A stretch of 64,000 nucleotides of DNA from Uranotaenia lowii (lineage: Eukaryota; Arthropoda; Insecta; Diptera; Culicidae), in the NCBI RefSeq assembly GCF_029784155.1, contig NC_073692.1:431935324-431999323 (forward strand), in the 5' to 3' direction. Below are positions 37,401-45,522 of the stretch, in pieces. Each line of letters begins with the position of its first letter. Positions within the stretch are counted from its first letter, which is position 1. The notes below the pieces were generated by a model, which saw nothing but the letters and a program-made list of their open reading frames with translations, did no database searches and had not been told where the DNA came from. The translations under genes and the position numbers were made by a program.

Positions 37401-40400
37401 TTCTACCATTTTCAATTAAATAATATCAAAATATTGCAAGTGTTAATGAAACATAGCTTAAAACAAAAATATGCGCATTTAGCCCGCCAGTTTCGGAAAT
37501 AGGCTTTTTTGACTTCTTTTATGATAAAATAATTTTCACAAAACCTGTAACAGATTTTAAGAGAAAAATAGCTCTAACGTATATAAAACAGATATCCGCT
37601 CATGTGTATATAGTTTTCAGGCTCCTATCTATTGGAATATGGGAGAAAATGAGTGCTTTCCTTAATATGCGCATATAGCCCGCCTCTCCCCTACTACAAA
37701 ATCCGAATCAAGAATAGCCTTTACGTTCGGGTGCCGTTCTTTTTATAGGTAATTTGTCCGCGCATTTTGCGGAAAATGGTCTGCAATCGAAGTAGTCCGT
37801 TTTTCCGATTATCTAATTTTACTTGTTTATCACTTGATTCTGCATGTTCAGAATCACTGAACTTTTTTTTTTACTGTTCTGCCTTATCTGTATCCTACAT
37901 CAGTGTCAAAATTTCTACCACTTTTTCCCAACACGAGTGAACTTGCTCCTGTTCGCAACGTGTACATCGTTAAAATGTAATATTTCGACGAAAATCTCAA
38001 ATAGAACATCTTAAGGTTAACATTTTCGCAAATGACATCGGCCACCGTTACATTTTTTAGCTGTGGTATCTAGTATATTTGAAATTATTGAAAGGTCTAA
38101 ATTAAAATCTTGTTTCATATTTTATCAAGAAAATCGCGATTCACTGCTTCAAATATTATATTCGAATATTGATAAATATTATATTGAATGACTTTCATTC
38201 GATTCAAAAGTTTAGCAAACAACAAATTGTAAGAAAATCTGCGATATTACAGTTGAAATTATCAAAAGTTTCTTTTAATTTTGAACCGGTTTTAAGTTCT
38301 TTGTATCAATGACCAAGAACGTTCACCTTTGTGCAACGACAAAGTTTCATTTTCATTGTACACCCCGTTACGTCGTATTAATTTAGTGCCAAATGTGCTT
38401 CTTACATTTTGCTTCAACAGCTTAAGATACTACGAATGATTTATTCCTTCCCTGACCACACTTTTTGATTTGACTGACACACGACACGATAGAAATAACT
38501 CTTAATCCATTGCATTCAACTGCGATGATCGCAGTGTGCCTTGAAAGAACATCAATCCACATCCAGGTGACATCTTTCACCGACAATGGGAAACCAAGCT
38601 TCTAGAGAACTCGGTACTGATTTTTTGTTCAACTTAAAGTTTACTAAAGCTTCTTTTGATTTTCCGTAGGTCTGAAAGCGGAACTTGAGGCAGCATGCAA
38701 AGAATGCGAGGGCATCCGGAACCGACTGCGATCGCAGGAGTCCGAGTTGACCGCACTAAGACTGAAGTCCTCCGACCGGGAGGATGAACTAAATCTTAAG
38801 TACCAAAATCTAGAGGTAGAAATGCTAGAGCTGAACGAGAAGCTGAAGGAAGTTCGCGAGCTGGCACGGGATCTGAACGCGCAGCTCAGCGAAGCCAAGC
38901 GGGGGGCTGAGAAGCTGCAGCAGGAACGGGACAGTTTGCTGGACCAGCGCGCCGAGAGTGAGAAACTGTTCAAGGAAGCGCTGGAGTTGGCATTGGCCGA
39001 GCGGGCCCAGATGGAGGCCAAGTGGAAGAACGAGTTCGAACAGCTGCGGACGGTTAACTCCGATCGGCAGGAACAGTTCATGGAGGACTGCGAGTGGAAA
39101 ATCCGGACGATGCAAAAGAGCTGCAAGGAGAAGATTGAAGCGGCCGAGCGGGAACGAAAGGTTGCGATGGACAAGATGGCCCGACTGGAGCAGGATTCGA
39201 GAAAACAGGCCGAAGAGGTAATGTTTCTTAGGGAATGTTTAGTAGTATTCGAATTACTATACTTCAGGATTTGATTCCTTGATTAAATTTTAAAAAAAAT
39301 CAACTTTTTAACTAATAAGATAAGATAAGGCTGTTGAACTGATTCATATGTTTTTCAAGAAAAAAGATCTTATCTAATTCGAGACATTGATTTTCAACTC
39401 TAAAGGCAACTTCAACATCAATTCACAGTTATTGCTTTCACCAGCTTCAAACAAAACCACTAAAAAGATATTCATTTGTTTGATTTCCTATTTATCCAAG
39501 CGTTCTTGTTTTAATCAAATAAAACACCAAATTGTGTAGATTCCGCAATTTTCAAAGATTTTATCCCACTAGCGCAAATCTTGACGATTTTGCTATCTAT
39601 GGAGTGAATGTACTTTCATAGAGCAATAAATTATTTGTGTTTGGCTTAAGAGCCATCTGTGATGTAAGTTAGCCAGTTGAATGAGAATCTTTACCTGCTT
39701 ACAAATATACACTTAACTTAAGACATTGTTCATTACACCAAGCCAAGATACTATTGTGCCAAGAAAATACATGAACTTAAAACGTTATTAACCTAATAAA
39801 ATTTAAAAAGTTCAACAATTTTTAATTCAAACTGCTGGAGTTGCATCTCTGGAGCCACTACGTTTACTCGCTAGTTTTCTTCGAAGAGTTCTAAGGAAAA
39901 AGCGATCTTTTTTACAACATTCTCGTTACGTTCACAACTTTTCGGTTTGTTTTGTTCTGCTTTTTGTAGCTAAACGAAAAAAATAGTCACGATACGGAAT
40001 TACGTAATCTTCAAATTTAACCCTCATCAAGCATATCGGAAACTTGATTAAACACCTCGATTTTCGATGAATAGCATTGAAAATTGGAGATCATACGACC
40101 ATCTTATCCATAGATGGCGAACATCAAAAAGTGGTTTTGAAAATTATAATGTTGATTTTTGATCAAATCATTGGTATCCTTTTGCGTTTGATCACTCCGG
40201 AGAACGGTGTTTACTACTATAGGGATCTTCTTCAGTGCCACATCTTTAAAAAACAATTAAATGAAAGGTAACGAAAAATATTTTTAATTGGAATCCCCGA
40301 TTGAGTGAAGATTATCTTAGAAACTTCATTCGTAGTATGTACTTTAAATTTTCTTATTTTAACTAGAAATTATGCTAAGGTTTTAGTTCTTTGTTCACAC

Positions 40401-43400
40401 AATTGTTGCAATTTTCTTCCAGGTTAAACACTTGCGATCGTACGAGGCAGAGGTGTCTCAGCTTCGGGGTCTAACGTATGACCAGAAGGAAGCCCTGACA
40501 TCGATGACCCGCCAGGTGGATCAACTGAGAGCTGAACTGGAAACGGCCAACAACAAACTAGAGGCCGAAATAGTCAAAGTACAGCAGATCAAAAACCGTT
40601 GCGAATAGTGAGTATTTTGTTTATATTTTTACTTTGGAAAAAGTGTTAATTTATTTTGTAATTTTAGTCAACTATGTGAAAAGGAGCGGGAAGCGCTCAG
40701 TCGGATAGAGATTGCCCGGGGAGAGATCGCCATGCAGTGGGAGGATCGGTTGCTGCACGAAATGAATCGTCTCAAGATGGAACTGGAGCAGATGTACCTG
40801 GAGGAACGAATAACTGCCATCGACAAGATTAAGAAGGAGGCGCTGCAGGAAACGGAAGCGCTGATGCACAAATTCAACATGCGTGAGAGGCAACTTAAGG
40901 AAGAGGTAATTGTTTAGTGGTTTTCGAGAATTGACAAAAGTATTATATCTTGTTTATTGTAGATCGAATCTCTGAAAGGTGTCGTCGAGAAGCAGAGGAA
41001 GTTGATGGCAGAAACACAATCCGAAGCCGACGTCAAAGTTTTGCAGTGGAAAATGTATGCTGACAAGGCAGACCGGGATCACGAAATGATTCTAGCAAGG
41101 GAGACAAATCGACGGGAAGAACTCGTCGGTGAGTTAAGCATGTCTTTTCTTTGTTTAACAGAATTTAAAAAAAAAAATCTTCGTGTTCAACAGAAAGTCT
41201 AAAGGATCAGCACGAGAAGGAGAAGACGGATATGGAGCAACACTTTAGTTTAAGACTGCAACAGATTCAGGAAGAATTTGCGCGAGAACTATCAGACGCA
41301 ACAGAACTTCTCAAGGCATCTCACAAAAAGGAACTAGGTAAGAGAAAATGGAGATTGTTAATTTAAATGACAAAATATGACAAGCGTTAAATTTTCCAGA
41401 ACAACAATGGAAACAGCTGGTAAGTGAGAAGGAGGAAGCGCTGCAGTTGATGGAATCACGCCACCGAGTGAGGCTAGAGGAAGCTGAAAATAAAACAAAG
41501 TAAGTTCAGTTTCCTTTCCAACTTTGTGATTGAATTTTATGTTTCTTTCAACTGTGACTACCACACATTCACACATCATCAATCATGTCAACAAGAACAT
41601 CAGTCGATTTGAATTTCAGCTTCCACTAACAACGTCATGTAACGATTGTCGAAGCCTTAAGAATTTCCAATATCACATCAGTTAACGTTCAGGTTTTCGG
41701 AAATCGATTGCTTGATTTGATTTGAAGCTATTTCGGCAGAGTATTCAGCAATTCAATGGACTTAGATTAGTTTAAAAAAAAAAACATCTGTTGAACCGCA
41801 GAGAAAAACGAAACGAGAAACCTCCAATAAAATGGATAGGTAATTAACCCAGTCTAAAGTGGCAACTGTAAACTTCCTTGACTTGTCTGTGCCCTCGAAA
41901 TCGTCGAAACGGATTGAGATATGATTTAACTAATGTTTTTTTTTTCGTTTTCCTCTGGTGAAGAGTTTCTAATAACGTTGGTGGTCGCTTTCGTGACTAC
42001 CGATGGTTTTCATGTTTGAGTTAATGTCGTATTTTTCTCTTTCTTTTCTATTTCGTTTCATTTCATCTGTGCCTCACATTGCGGTTACATTATCCAAAAT
42101 TCTTAAAATCAACCATTATATCTCCATTCATACTTGTATTTATGCTCTGTACGAATGGCTGTCCTTATGGAATCAAATCAAATCAATCGACAAATTAAAT
42201 ATCAAAAATCAATATCCAAATACAATCACATTGCATGCGTAACAGATGTAGGAAACCAGAGGAAACAGACTCATCGGGGCGTGATATGAATAACAATCTT
42301 ACCACTGATATCGACAATGAACAACAGCCGGCATCAATATTGAGTCCTTTGGGAACGCTAGCGCATCTGCTCATTGATCTGGTCAAGGGAGCTTATCCTC
42401 TTTTTCCAGCGATGGCGATTTTTGCACAGTTTGATTCGGTGCTGCTCGCTTTTGCCTCCTTCGTTCTTACGCTGGCCCTGATCGTCTACATGCAGCTGCG
42501 ATTAATCAACCGAGATTGAACTTCCCACGAACATCCATGATCAATTTTTCATTAATACTTTGTGATCGAAACCTATCTATCAAAGCATTTTGATAACAAC
42601 ATTTACATTTACATACAAGCCTTTACCCTGTTAATGTTAAGCACTATTCGAAATAAATTTTGAGAGCAAAAAATAAGTTTTTGCCCATCTGAGATGATTG
42701 TGTTCCCTAAAGATGGACAGACTCGGGATCAAGTAAGAAGTTACATTTTAATACTATTCAAACATCGATGAACCGAAAGAATCGTTATAATTCCTACACA
42801 TGATTCAGATATAAAATTTCATCATAATCTTCAACGCATTATAACACTAAAACCAGAATTGAAATTGTTGTATTTTGATTCCTAAAAAATTTCTAAATTT
42901 GTTTTTGGTTTCATCCGGAACTCGGCCATTTCGTGTTTAATTCGACGAATAATCAAATGTGACCGTACTACATCCAATCATGTTCATATTCGAAATTTTC
43001 GAAAATCAAAGAGAGCTAGTGATCAACCATCAGCGCCAGCTAAAGGACCTCCAGGAGGAGCATCTCTACGAACTTGGTAGCTTGGAAGCCCGGGACACCA
43101 AGAACGCTCAGGAAATTCAAACGCTACATAAAAAATGTCGATGTCTAACTAATCTGTGAGTATTTCTCTCCCTCGTGTAGCTTATCGATTGTTTAAGGTC
43201 ATTTCCAGTCGTCACTAATGCCTCTGTGACACCTCGTTATTCAAGTCTATGTTCGCAAAAATACTTTTAAATTGTTGTTATTTTTTTTCAATCTATTAAC
43301 AGCTTCGAGGAAATGCGAATGCGATATGAGCGTCGTGATCCAAGGCCGGAAGATTTACAACAAATCGACGAGCTAAAAAGTGTCATAGAATCACAGGACA

Positions 43401-44266
43401 GAGATTTGCGGTTGCTCACTGAACGACTTCGTGAAATGCAGTTGTTGGAACGAGAACAGCAGCAAGCGCAAAGAACCAACCAAAATCAACAGAAACAGCA
43501 ACAGCAACAGCAGCAGCAACCTAAACCACCACGAAGATCGCGCAACCGTGGACGGAATCGCAATGCAAATCAAACCGACAATGCTACAATAGAAGAACCG
43601 CAAATCCAAGAGGAACCAGAACAGGAACAGTATCAGCAACAAACGCAGCCTATCGTGCAGTCTGTTCCGATCGTGTGTGACGTTATCTACGAAGAAAACG
43701 AAGCTGATCTGATCAAGGAAGAGCAAGACGAGGCACGCTCAGAAGAACAACGTACAGAAGACGAACCTGACAGCAGAACAGTAGTTGCAGAAGGCGTTTC
43801 TGCTCCTGTCACAGAAGCACACAACAAAACAGAGGTCATAGTGGACGTTCCCGATTCAGCGATTCAAACCGAAACAACCATAATTCAATCCACGGAACCC
43901 GTGTTTGTTGAAACCCCACCAGGGTCACCCACCGAATCAACTCCAGTAATAGAGATCATGGATGAGGTAGGCGAAGATACTCTTCCTGAACTACCTCCTA
44001 CTCCTACCATCATCATAACGTCAGAAGCAGAAGAGACGGAAGAGCCAACGGAAGTTTCATTCGAACTACCACTGAAAGCCAACAGCAAACCACTCGAAGA
44101 TCATCCCCCGGCAGAACCTGTGCCACACTTTGACCCAGCATTATTGGAACACACTCAGGACAAAGCAGAACCACTTATGCCGGAAATGATTGTTATTCGA
44201 AATTCGGAAATTTCCAACGACCCCATTGTAGAATGCCCGTCACAAACGCGTTCGTCTTCGACGTGA
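17054..44266 (+). CDS. Large coiled-coil protein gene, FAM184-like at its C-terminus (10 coding exons, long isoform)
   Basis: Coding exons assembled in phase: 17054-19419, 34415-34566, 38670-39217, 40423-40607, 40668-40905, 40963-41128, 41194-41337, 41400-41499, 43012-43155 and 43303-44266. They sum to 5007 nt (1668 residues) with GT..AG borders throughout. The N-terminal ~790 residues are low-complexity and disordered. Residues ~790-1360 are almost continuous heptad coiled coil, and the C-terminus is Glu/Pro/Thr-rich. The segment [20 protein letters not shown] followed by [11 protein letters not shown] resembles the conserved C-terminal block of vertebrate FAM184A (there EEM..KY..R.SKPEDIQ..TELK). 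Its cellular role is not known to me; a scaffold or cytoskeletal function is inference. The weakest joins are the 15-kb intron 1 and the acceptor at 43012. Extra exons inside intron 1 are possible. Confidence 0.6.
19420..21412. other. Intron 1, left part
   Basis: Non-coding. It contains an imperfect hairpin just after the donor (19503-19562), a repeat built of direct and inverted modules at 20155-21080 (separate entry), and a GATCGATC-rich patch at 21196-21310. Short ORFs at 19513-19729 have no support. Confidence 0.55.
20155..21080. repeat. Repeat with two direct and two inverted ~90-bp modules
   Basis: Modules share TTTTGATGCCAAATGACTTA followed by AAATGCATAAAA. They occur forward at about 20180 and 20525, and inverted at about 20695-20770 (GAGTCATTTGGCATCAAAAT) and 20825-20915. 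The symmetric layout points to a decayed foldback or MITE-type DNA element. No coding capacity and no clear termini were seen. Confidence 0.55.
21413..21811 (+). repeat. 5' LTR of the BEL/Pao element
   Basis: Begins TGTTTGAGTGTAAACTCACC and ends at ATCGTGTTCCGGT. It contains CAATAAAGAG-like and AATAAA-like sequence at about 21730-21740 that may serve polyadenylation. No difference from the 3' LTR was seen when reading both. Confidence 0.85.
22480..23280 (+). repeat. Degenerate short-repeat leader of the BEL element
   Basis: Between the 5' LTR and the gag ATG the sequence is dominated by variants of TTGTCAGAAATTAAGTCTG and TCGGAAATCTTG, repeated many times with drift. Upstream at 22120-22180 is a CAGCAGAGGACAGC-type repeat. 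ORFs across here (22223-23173) only reflect the repeat. It may be a packaging or leader region. Confidence 0.55.
23395..25626 (+). CDS. BEL/Pao Gag-protease polyprotein, truncated
   Basis: 743 codons. Residues ~1-130 form a charged helical Gag region. Residues ~140-260 match the DUF1759 Gag domain ([30 protein letters not shown]). Zinc knuckles follow ([27 protein letters not shown]; ~378-413). A Gln/Thr/Asn-rich linker leads to a retropepsin-like DUF1758 domain ([12 protein letters not shown], ~525) that continues to [11 protein letters not shown] (~664), where BEL proteases normally end. DSC replaces the usual DSG/DTG triad, a variant to check. After ~670 the frame is wrong: a +1 shift would restore ALPKNESV, the start of the pol linker, but that frame stops by 25640 and no RT follows. 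Confidence 0.85.
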   Translation: MAKNVQLKLLQKRERQIVLLMDSVERFVQNYNPERDECQISSRLEAIEPVYSEFHEVRSKIEMIVYESEEKKAKEIYGDAKDEAEAQREEENDMLLLSFQERFFQLKGALSKLQNKPERAPNVDDSSHSQGHASMVSRVKLPEIRLPSFSGKLREWVSFRDSFQSLIHNNGQLAPMEKFSYLRSSLSGEALEEVLSIELSDVNYTVAWEILTERYENKKLIVKAYLDALFSLEPIRKEGYESINNLISEFEKNLMMLQKVGEDTDGWSTILAHMLHTRLDPVSLRNWETQHNSKEVPKYEDMKKFLRNYCSVLQSVAPTKEPRYNIPDHHQPRAQSASYTTFKSSNQCPFCSETWHSPFHCQRFLRLKISERVEAANRSRVCRNCLQPGHFATNCTRSSCRLCQQKHHTMLHATRSSVPNPSNPRLSQLSNAQPYQESTHIIPQQAYQQQRQQTIPIVTETHTQSQNATHNSPNTTTQINSPMPSTSQSYVALTVKPASNTLLPTALIKIKDRYGNALIARALLDSCSQHCLMTEEFSRKLKIEESPTFMSVQGIGSSESLSTKTIHAEVCPRAPKISKFQETIQFFVLPKLTPHLPSTSFDPPSLSLPDSALLADPYFYESKRIDVVIGAEYYLELLKNKGRKVTKNGPTIHNSVFGWIVSGRVVESPQKVSPSLPCSTSTSRSSSRGSRCQKHVGLRPSTPMKNWYTKSFSKNTQLEMKRNVFSLPYPRMSRFASDMLCQN
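25640..27748 (+). other. BEL internal 3' region without pol
   Basis: Where RT, RNase H and integrase should be, no FYVDD-type or integrase zinc/DDE motif was found in any frame. A hairpin GCGGAGGC..GCCTCCGC lies near 26308-26328. The open frame at 26467-26997 is low-complexity and unlike pol. The sequence could be an acquired or shuffled segment. Confidence 0.6.
27749..28147 (+). repeat. 3' LTR of the BEL/Pao element
   Basis: Same 399-bp sequence as 21413-21811, preceded by the purine-rich AAGGCGGGCGG. It is followed at 28148 by GCCAATATGATCG, which shows no duplication of the bases before the 5' LTR (TTGCAAGC). Confidence 0.85.
28463..29028. mobile_element. Foldback/long-inverted-repeat element
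   Basis: The left arm (28463-28769) and right arm (28815-29028) are inverted copies. Shared landmarks are CATGCCAAATTTGG, the GAAGGAGTCGCTCAA region and AACCTGAAGTTTGTATGGGA, with the inner ends GGTATTCATCAC / GTGATGAATACC. The right arm has lost about 90 bases. A related single arm lies at 53990-54345. No coding sequence; a non-autonomous DNA element is the likely nature. Confidence 0.7.
29030..30055. other. Intron 1 sequence, nothing coding
   Basis: AT-rich, with a patch rich in GATCGATC/ATCGATC at 29310-29400, similar in character to 21196-21310. Small ORFs at 29421-29663 and 29823-30146 have no support. Confidence 0.5.
30060..31615 (+). repeat. Tandem array of ~145-bp units ending in a CAGA microsatellite tail
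   Basis: The marker GCCAAATTTGG (or variants) recurs at about 30092, 30359, 30503, 30641, 30794, 30950, 31085, 31224, 31374 and 31521. From 30359 on the spacing is 135-156 bp. Each unit continues TTCCATTTGCTTGATTAGTT and GAGTTATGCAAAAA, then a C-rich block and a matching GGGAGGGG block that can pair with it. The array ends with AAATCGGTTCAGTAGTTTC, (CAGA)n at 31570-31590 and TATATATATAGAT, an ending common to dispersed insect repeats. Confidence 0.8.
31616..32410. other. Intron 1 sequence, nothing recognised
   Basis: AT-rich, without coding signal or obvious repeats. Confidence 0.5.
32415..32640 (-). mobile_element. tRNA-derived SINE, 5'-truncated
   Basis: On the minus strand a box-B-like AGATCGAATCCTGGTC (about 32590-32605) is followed by a SINE-like body and a TTTTAAAAAAAAT tail at 32420-32432. 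No box A is seen upstream, so the 5' end is probably missing. Confidence 0.55.
32645..34414. other. Intron 1, right part
   Basis: AT-rich non-coding sequence up to the acceptor TTCCAG at 34414. ORFs at 33499-33687 and 33789-34115 show no domain or splice support. Confidence 0.5.
34415..34566 (+). CDS. Coding exon 2: start of the coiled coil
   Basis: Acceptor ACATTCCAG before 34415; donor C|GTAAGTG at 34567. It encodes ~50 residues beginning [20 protein letters not shown] with heptad spacing. It starts with one base completing the codon from exon 1 and ends with one base completed by 38670. Confidence 0.75.
34567..35680. other. Intron 2, left part
   Basis: No gene recognised. It is moderately GC-rich around 34740-34880 and 35140-35350, but no conserved reading frame or repeat was identified. 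Confidence 0.45.
35684..36245 (+). pseudogene. Tc1/mariner transposase fossil
   Basis: An N-terminal DNA-binding stretch is readable ([20 protein letters not shown], then the linker [10 protein letters not shown] at about 35896-35925). About 100 bases of frame-broken sequence follow, then the C-terminal catalytic-Glu block [18 protein letters not shown] (about 36161-36214). The central part with both catalytic Asp residues is missing. It differs from the DD37E element at 7817, so it is another lineage. No terminal repeats found. Confidence 0.7.
36290..36835 (-). mobile_element. LINE reverse-transcriptase fragment
   Basis: Minus-strand translation contains [20 protein letters not shown], the palm segment [15 protein letters not shown], and further on [20 protein letters not shown] (about 36300-36360). 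These are RT motifs of a Jockey-like non-LTR element. Frame breaks near 36510 and elsewhere make it inactive. It lies antisense in intron 2 of the coiled-coil gene. Confidence 0.8.
36876..37694. mobile_element. MITE-like element with TAGGGG termini
   Basis: The ends are inverted: GTAGGGGGAAGTG at 36876 and its near-complement CTCTCCCCTAC ending 37694. The outer dinucleotide reads as TA on both sides. ATGCGCATAT recurs near both ends (36897 and 37668) and again internally near 37470. AT-rich and non-coding, ~815 bp. Confidence 0.6.
37695..38669. other. Intron 2, right part
   Basis: AT-rich non-coding sequence up to the acceptor TTTTCCGTAG at 38669. Confidence 0.5.
38670..39217 (+). CDS. Coding exon 3: central coiled coil
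   Basis: Encodes ~183 residues of continuous heptads (for example [20 protein letters not shown] and [20 protein letters not shown]). It is bounded by TTCCGTAG before 38670 and GAG|GTAATG at 39218 and ends in phase 0. It is clearly more GC-rich than the introns. The long antisense ORF over it is a compositional shadow. Confidence 0.85.
39218..40422. other. Intron 3
   Basis: Non-coding. It contains an inverted copy of the GTGGCTCCAGAGA motif near 39847-39860. Its acceptor TTTCTTCCAG ends at 40422. Confidence 0.6.
40423..41499 (+). CDS. Coding exons 4-8: coiled coil
   Basis: Five short exons (40423-40607, 40668-40905, 40963-41128, 41194-41337, 41400-41499) with introns of 57-65 bp, all GT..AG and all in phase. 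They encode ~277 residues of charged helix ([39 protein letters not shown] across a junction, [20 protein letters not shown]). The last exon ends AA|GTAAGT after codon base 2. Both alternative 3' exons downstream begin with the single base A that this requires. Confidence 0.85.
41500..42245. other. Intron before the alternative terminal exon
   Basis: Non-coding AT-rich sequence between the shared donor (41500) and the first alternative acceptor (GCGTAACAG ending 42245). The acceptor lacks a strong pyrimidine tract, as is common at regulated sites. Confidence 0.55.
42246..42519 (+). CDS. Alternative terminal exon: C-terminal membrane anchor
   Basis: Joined to 41499 it gives AA+A (Lys), then [19 protein letters not shown] moderately hydrophobic stretch follows ([20 protein letters not shown]), then a strong transmembrane segment [26 protein letters not shown] and a TGA stop at 42517. 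With only a few residues after the last membrane span, the product would be a tail-anchored coiled-coil protein of about 1390 residues. AATAAA at 42652-42657 provides a poly(A) signal. The phase match and total length (4173 nt, divisible by 3) support it. Confidence 0.65.
42652..42657 (+). terminator. Poly(A) signal of the short isoform
   Basis: AATAAA 133 bases after the stop codon of the membrane-anchor exon. Confidence 0.5.
42658..43011. other. Sequence between the two alternative 3' ends
   Basis: AT-rich and non-coding, leading to the acceptor at 43010-43011 (AATCAAAG), which is weak (AAG, no good pyrimidine tract). Confidence 0.5.
43012..44266 (+). CDS. Coding exons 9-10 of the long isoform: FAM184-like block and acidic tail
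   Basis: Exon 43012-43155 ([20 protein letters not shown]...) is joined to 43303-44266 through CT|GTGAGT and TTAACAG|C. The start of the last exon carries [20 protein letters not shown], the block on which the FAM184 resemblance rests. A Q-rich run (43485-43520), a basic patch [11 protein letters not shown] and ~240 residues rich in Glu, Pro, Thr and Val with no fold follow. Stop TGA at 44264-44266. No membrane segment is present in this version. Confidence 0.7.
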
Positions 44267-44658
44267 TCGATTTTCAACTATTTATTAATGTTTATACATA
44301 TTTACACGAAGTAGTAGGTAATCGTATTGATTTGATACGATGCTGACGCGAGAGCTGCTGTATTACAATTTTATCTCAATAATAACTGTTCAAATTAGTA
44401 GGATCGTACGTTATGATTGTTTTTCATAGGGTGGGTGATTATCTTACGTTTAAACCATTAAATGCCTCAACGGAGCTTTGAACGCCGAAAGGCAGTTCCA
44501 TTGTGAGGACGAGGTTTTCTTTTATAGGTTCATTGATTTCCCCAGATCGGCGCAAACAGTATACATAAAACTTTAGTAACGACGTTGGTGTTAATAGATT
44601 CGATCAAAGATGTAATCTATTAGAGGCAGAACTGGAATCTCATTTCATTATTGAAAAA

Positions 44659-44664
44659 AATAAA
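44659..44664 (+). terminator. Poly(A) signal of the long isoform
   Basis: AATAAA about 390 bases after the stop at 44266, in AT-rich 3' UTR. Confidence 0.45.
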
Positions 44665-44829
44665 CTTTTAAAGTATGATCGTTTGTTTTGTTTTTGAAAA
44701 TCCGATATTTTCTTTACGTTGACAATAGAATATGTAGGTACATTTAAAATTGTAAATATGAAAAATAGAGTAGGTTTCATTCCAAATGTAAAGAAAAGTT
44801 AGGAAATGTTGATTTTGATATTTTTGTTA

Positions 44830-45150
44830 TTTTTTTTTATGTTCAATTTTTGTTTTCTCATTGAGCAATTTTGTCAATTCCCGTTGTTTTTATAATTTTT
44901 GTCGTTTTAAGTTATTTGAATTTTTTTGTCGTTTTCGTTATTTTGGTCAATCAGTCTTTTTCTGCCATTTTTGTCATTATCGTCGACTTTTTCATTTTTG
45001 TATTTTTTTGTTATTTGGGTAATTTTGGCCATGTATGTAATGTTTGTTGTTATTTTGTCATTTTTGCTATTTTTGACATTTTTTTAATGTTTAGTCATTG
45101 TTGGCATTTTTTTCATTGCTGTCATTTTTTGTCATTGTGGTCATAACTAA
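44830..45150. repeat. T-rich low-complexity tract
   Basis: Many degenerate repeats of ATTTTTGTC / TTTTTGTCATT. The plus-strand ORF over it (44871-45146) is an artefact of this composition. It separates the convergent coiled-coil and AKR1 genes. Confidence 0.7.
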
Positions 45151-45522
45151 AAATGATTCAAAAGTTTTGTTCAGGTTTCCGAGAATAGATGAAAAACGGG
45201 TTGAGAAAAAGTATTCATTTCACAATTTAAATTTTAGGAAATATACCTAGAGACACAAATAGATGCAAAATCATGCTGAAAAAATTTTTCAACAATATTT
45301 TAATACCGAGTGGTTTTTATTTTCAATTTGTCTAACATTCAAAGGCTAATGGTTTGTGATACATCACAAACATATTACATACAATACGCCTTTAGTGTAG
45401 CATATAATAACTCTTAGTGTTTATTACATTTTAAAATCAAAACATCGTAAATATCGGAATAACTTACCACTTTTCAAATGCCGTGCAGCTCGAATTGGAC
45501 TTGGGTTTGCTGAAACCAACTT

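Noticed and set aside
38644..39174. 176-codon minus-strand Ser-rich ORF
   Set aside because: Complement of a Glu/Lys-rich coiled-coil exon; composition artefact.
44871..45146. Membrane protein ORF
   Set aside because: Product of ATTTTTGTC low-complexity repeats giving Phe/Val-rich translation.
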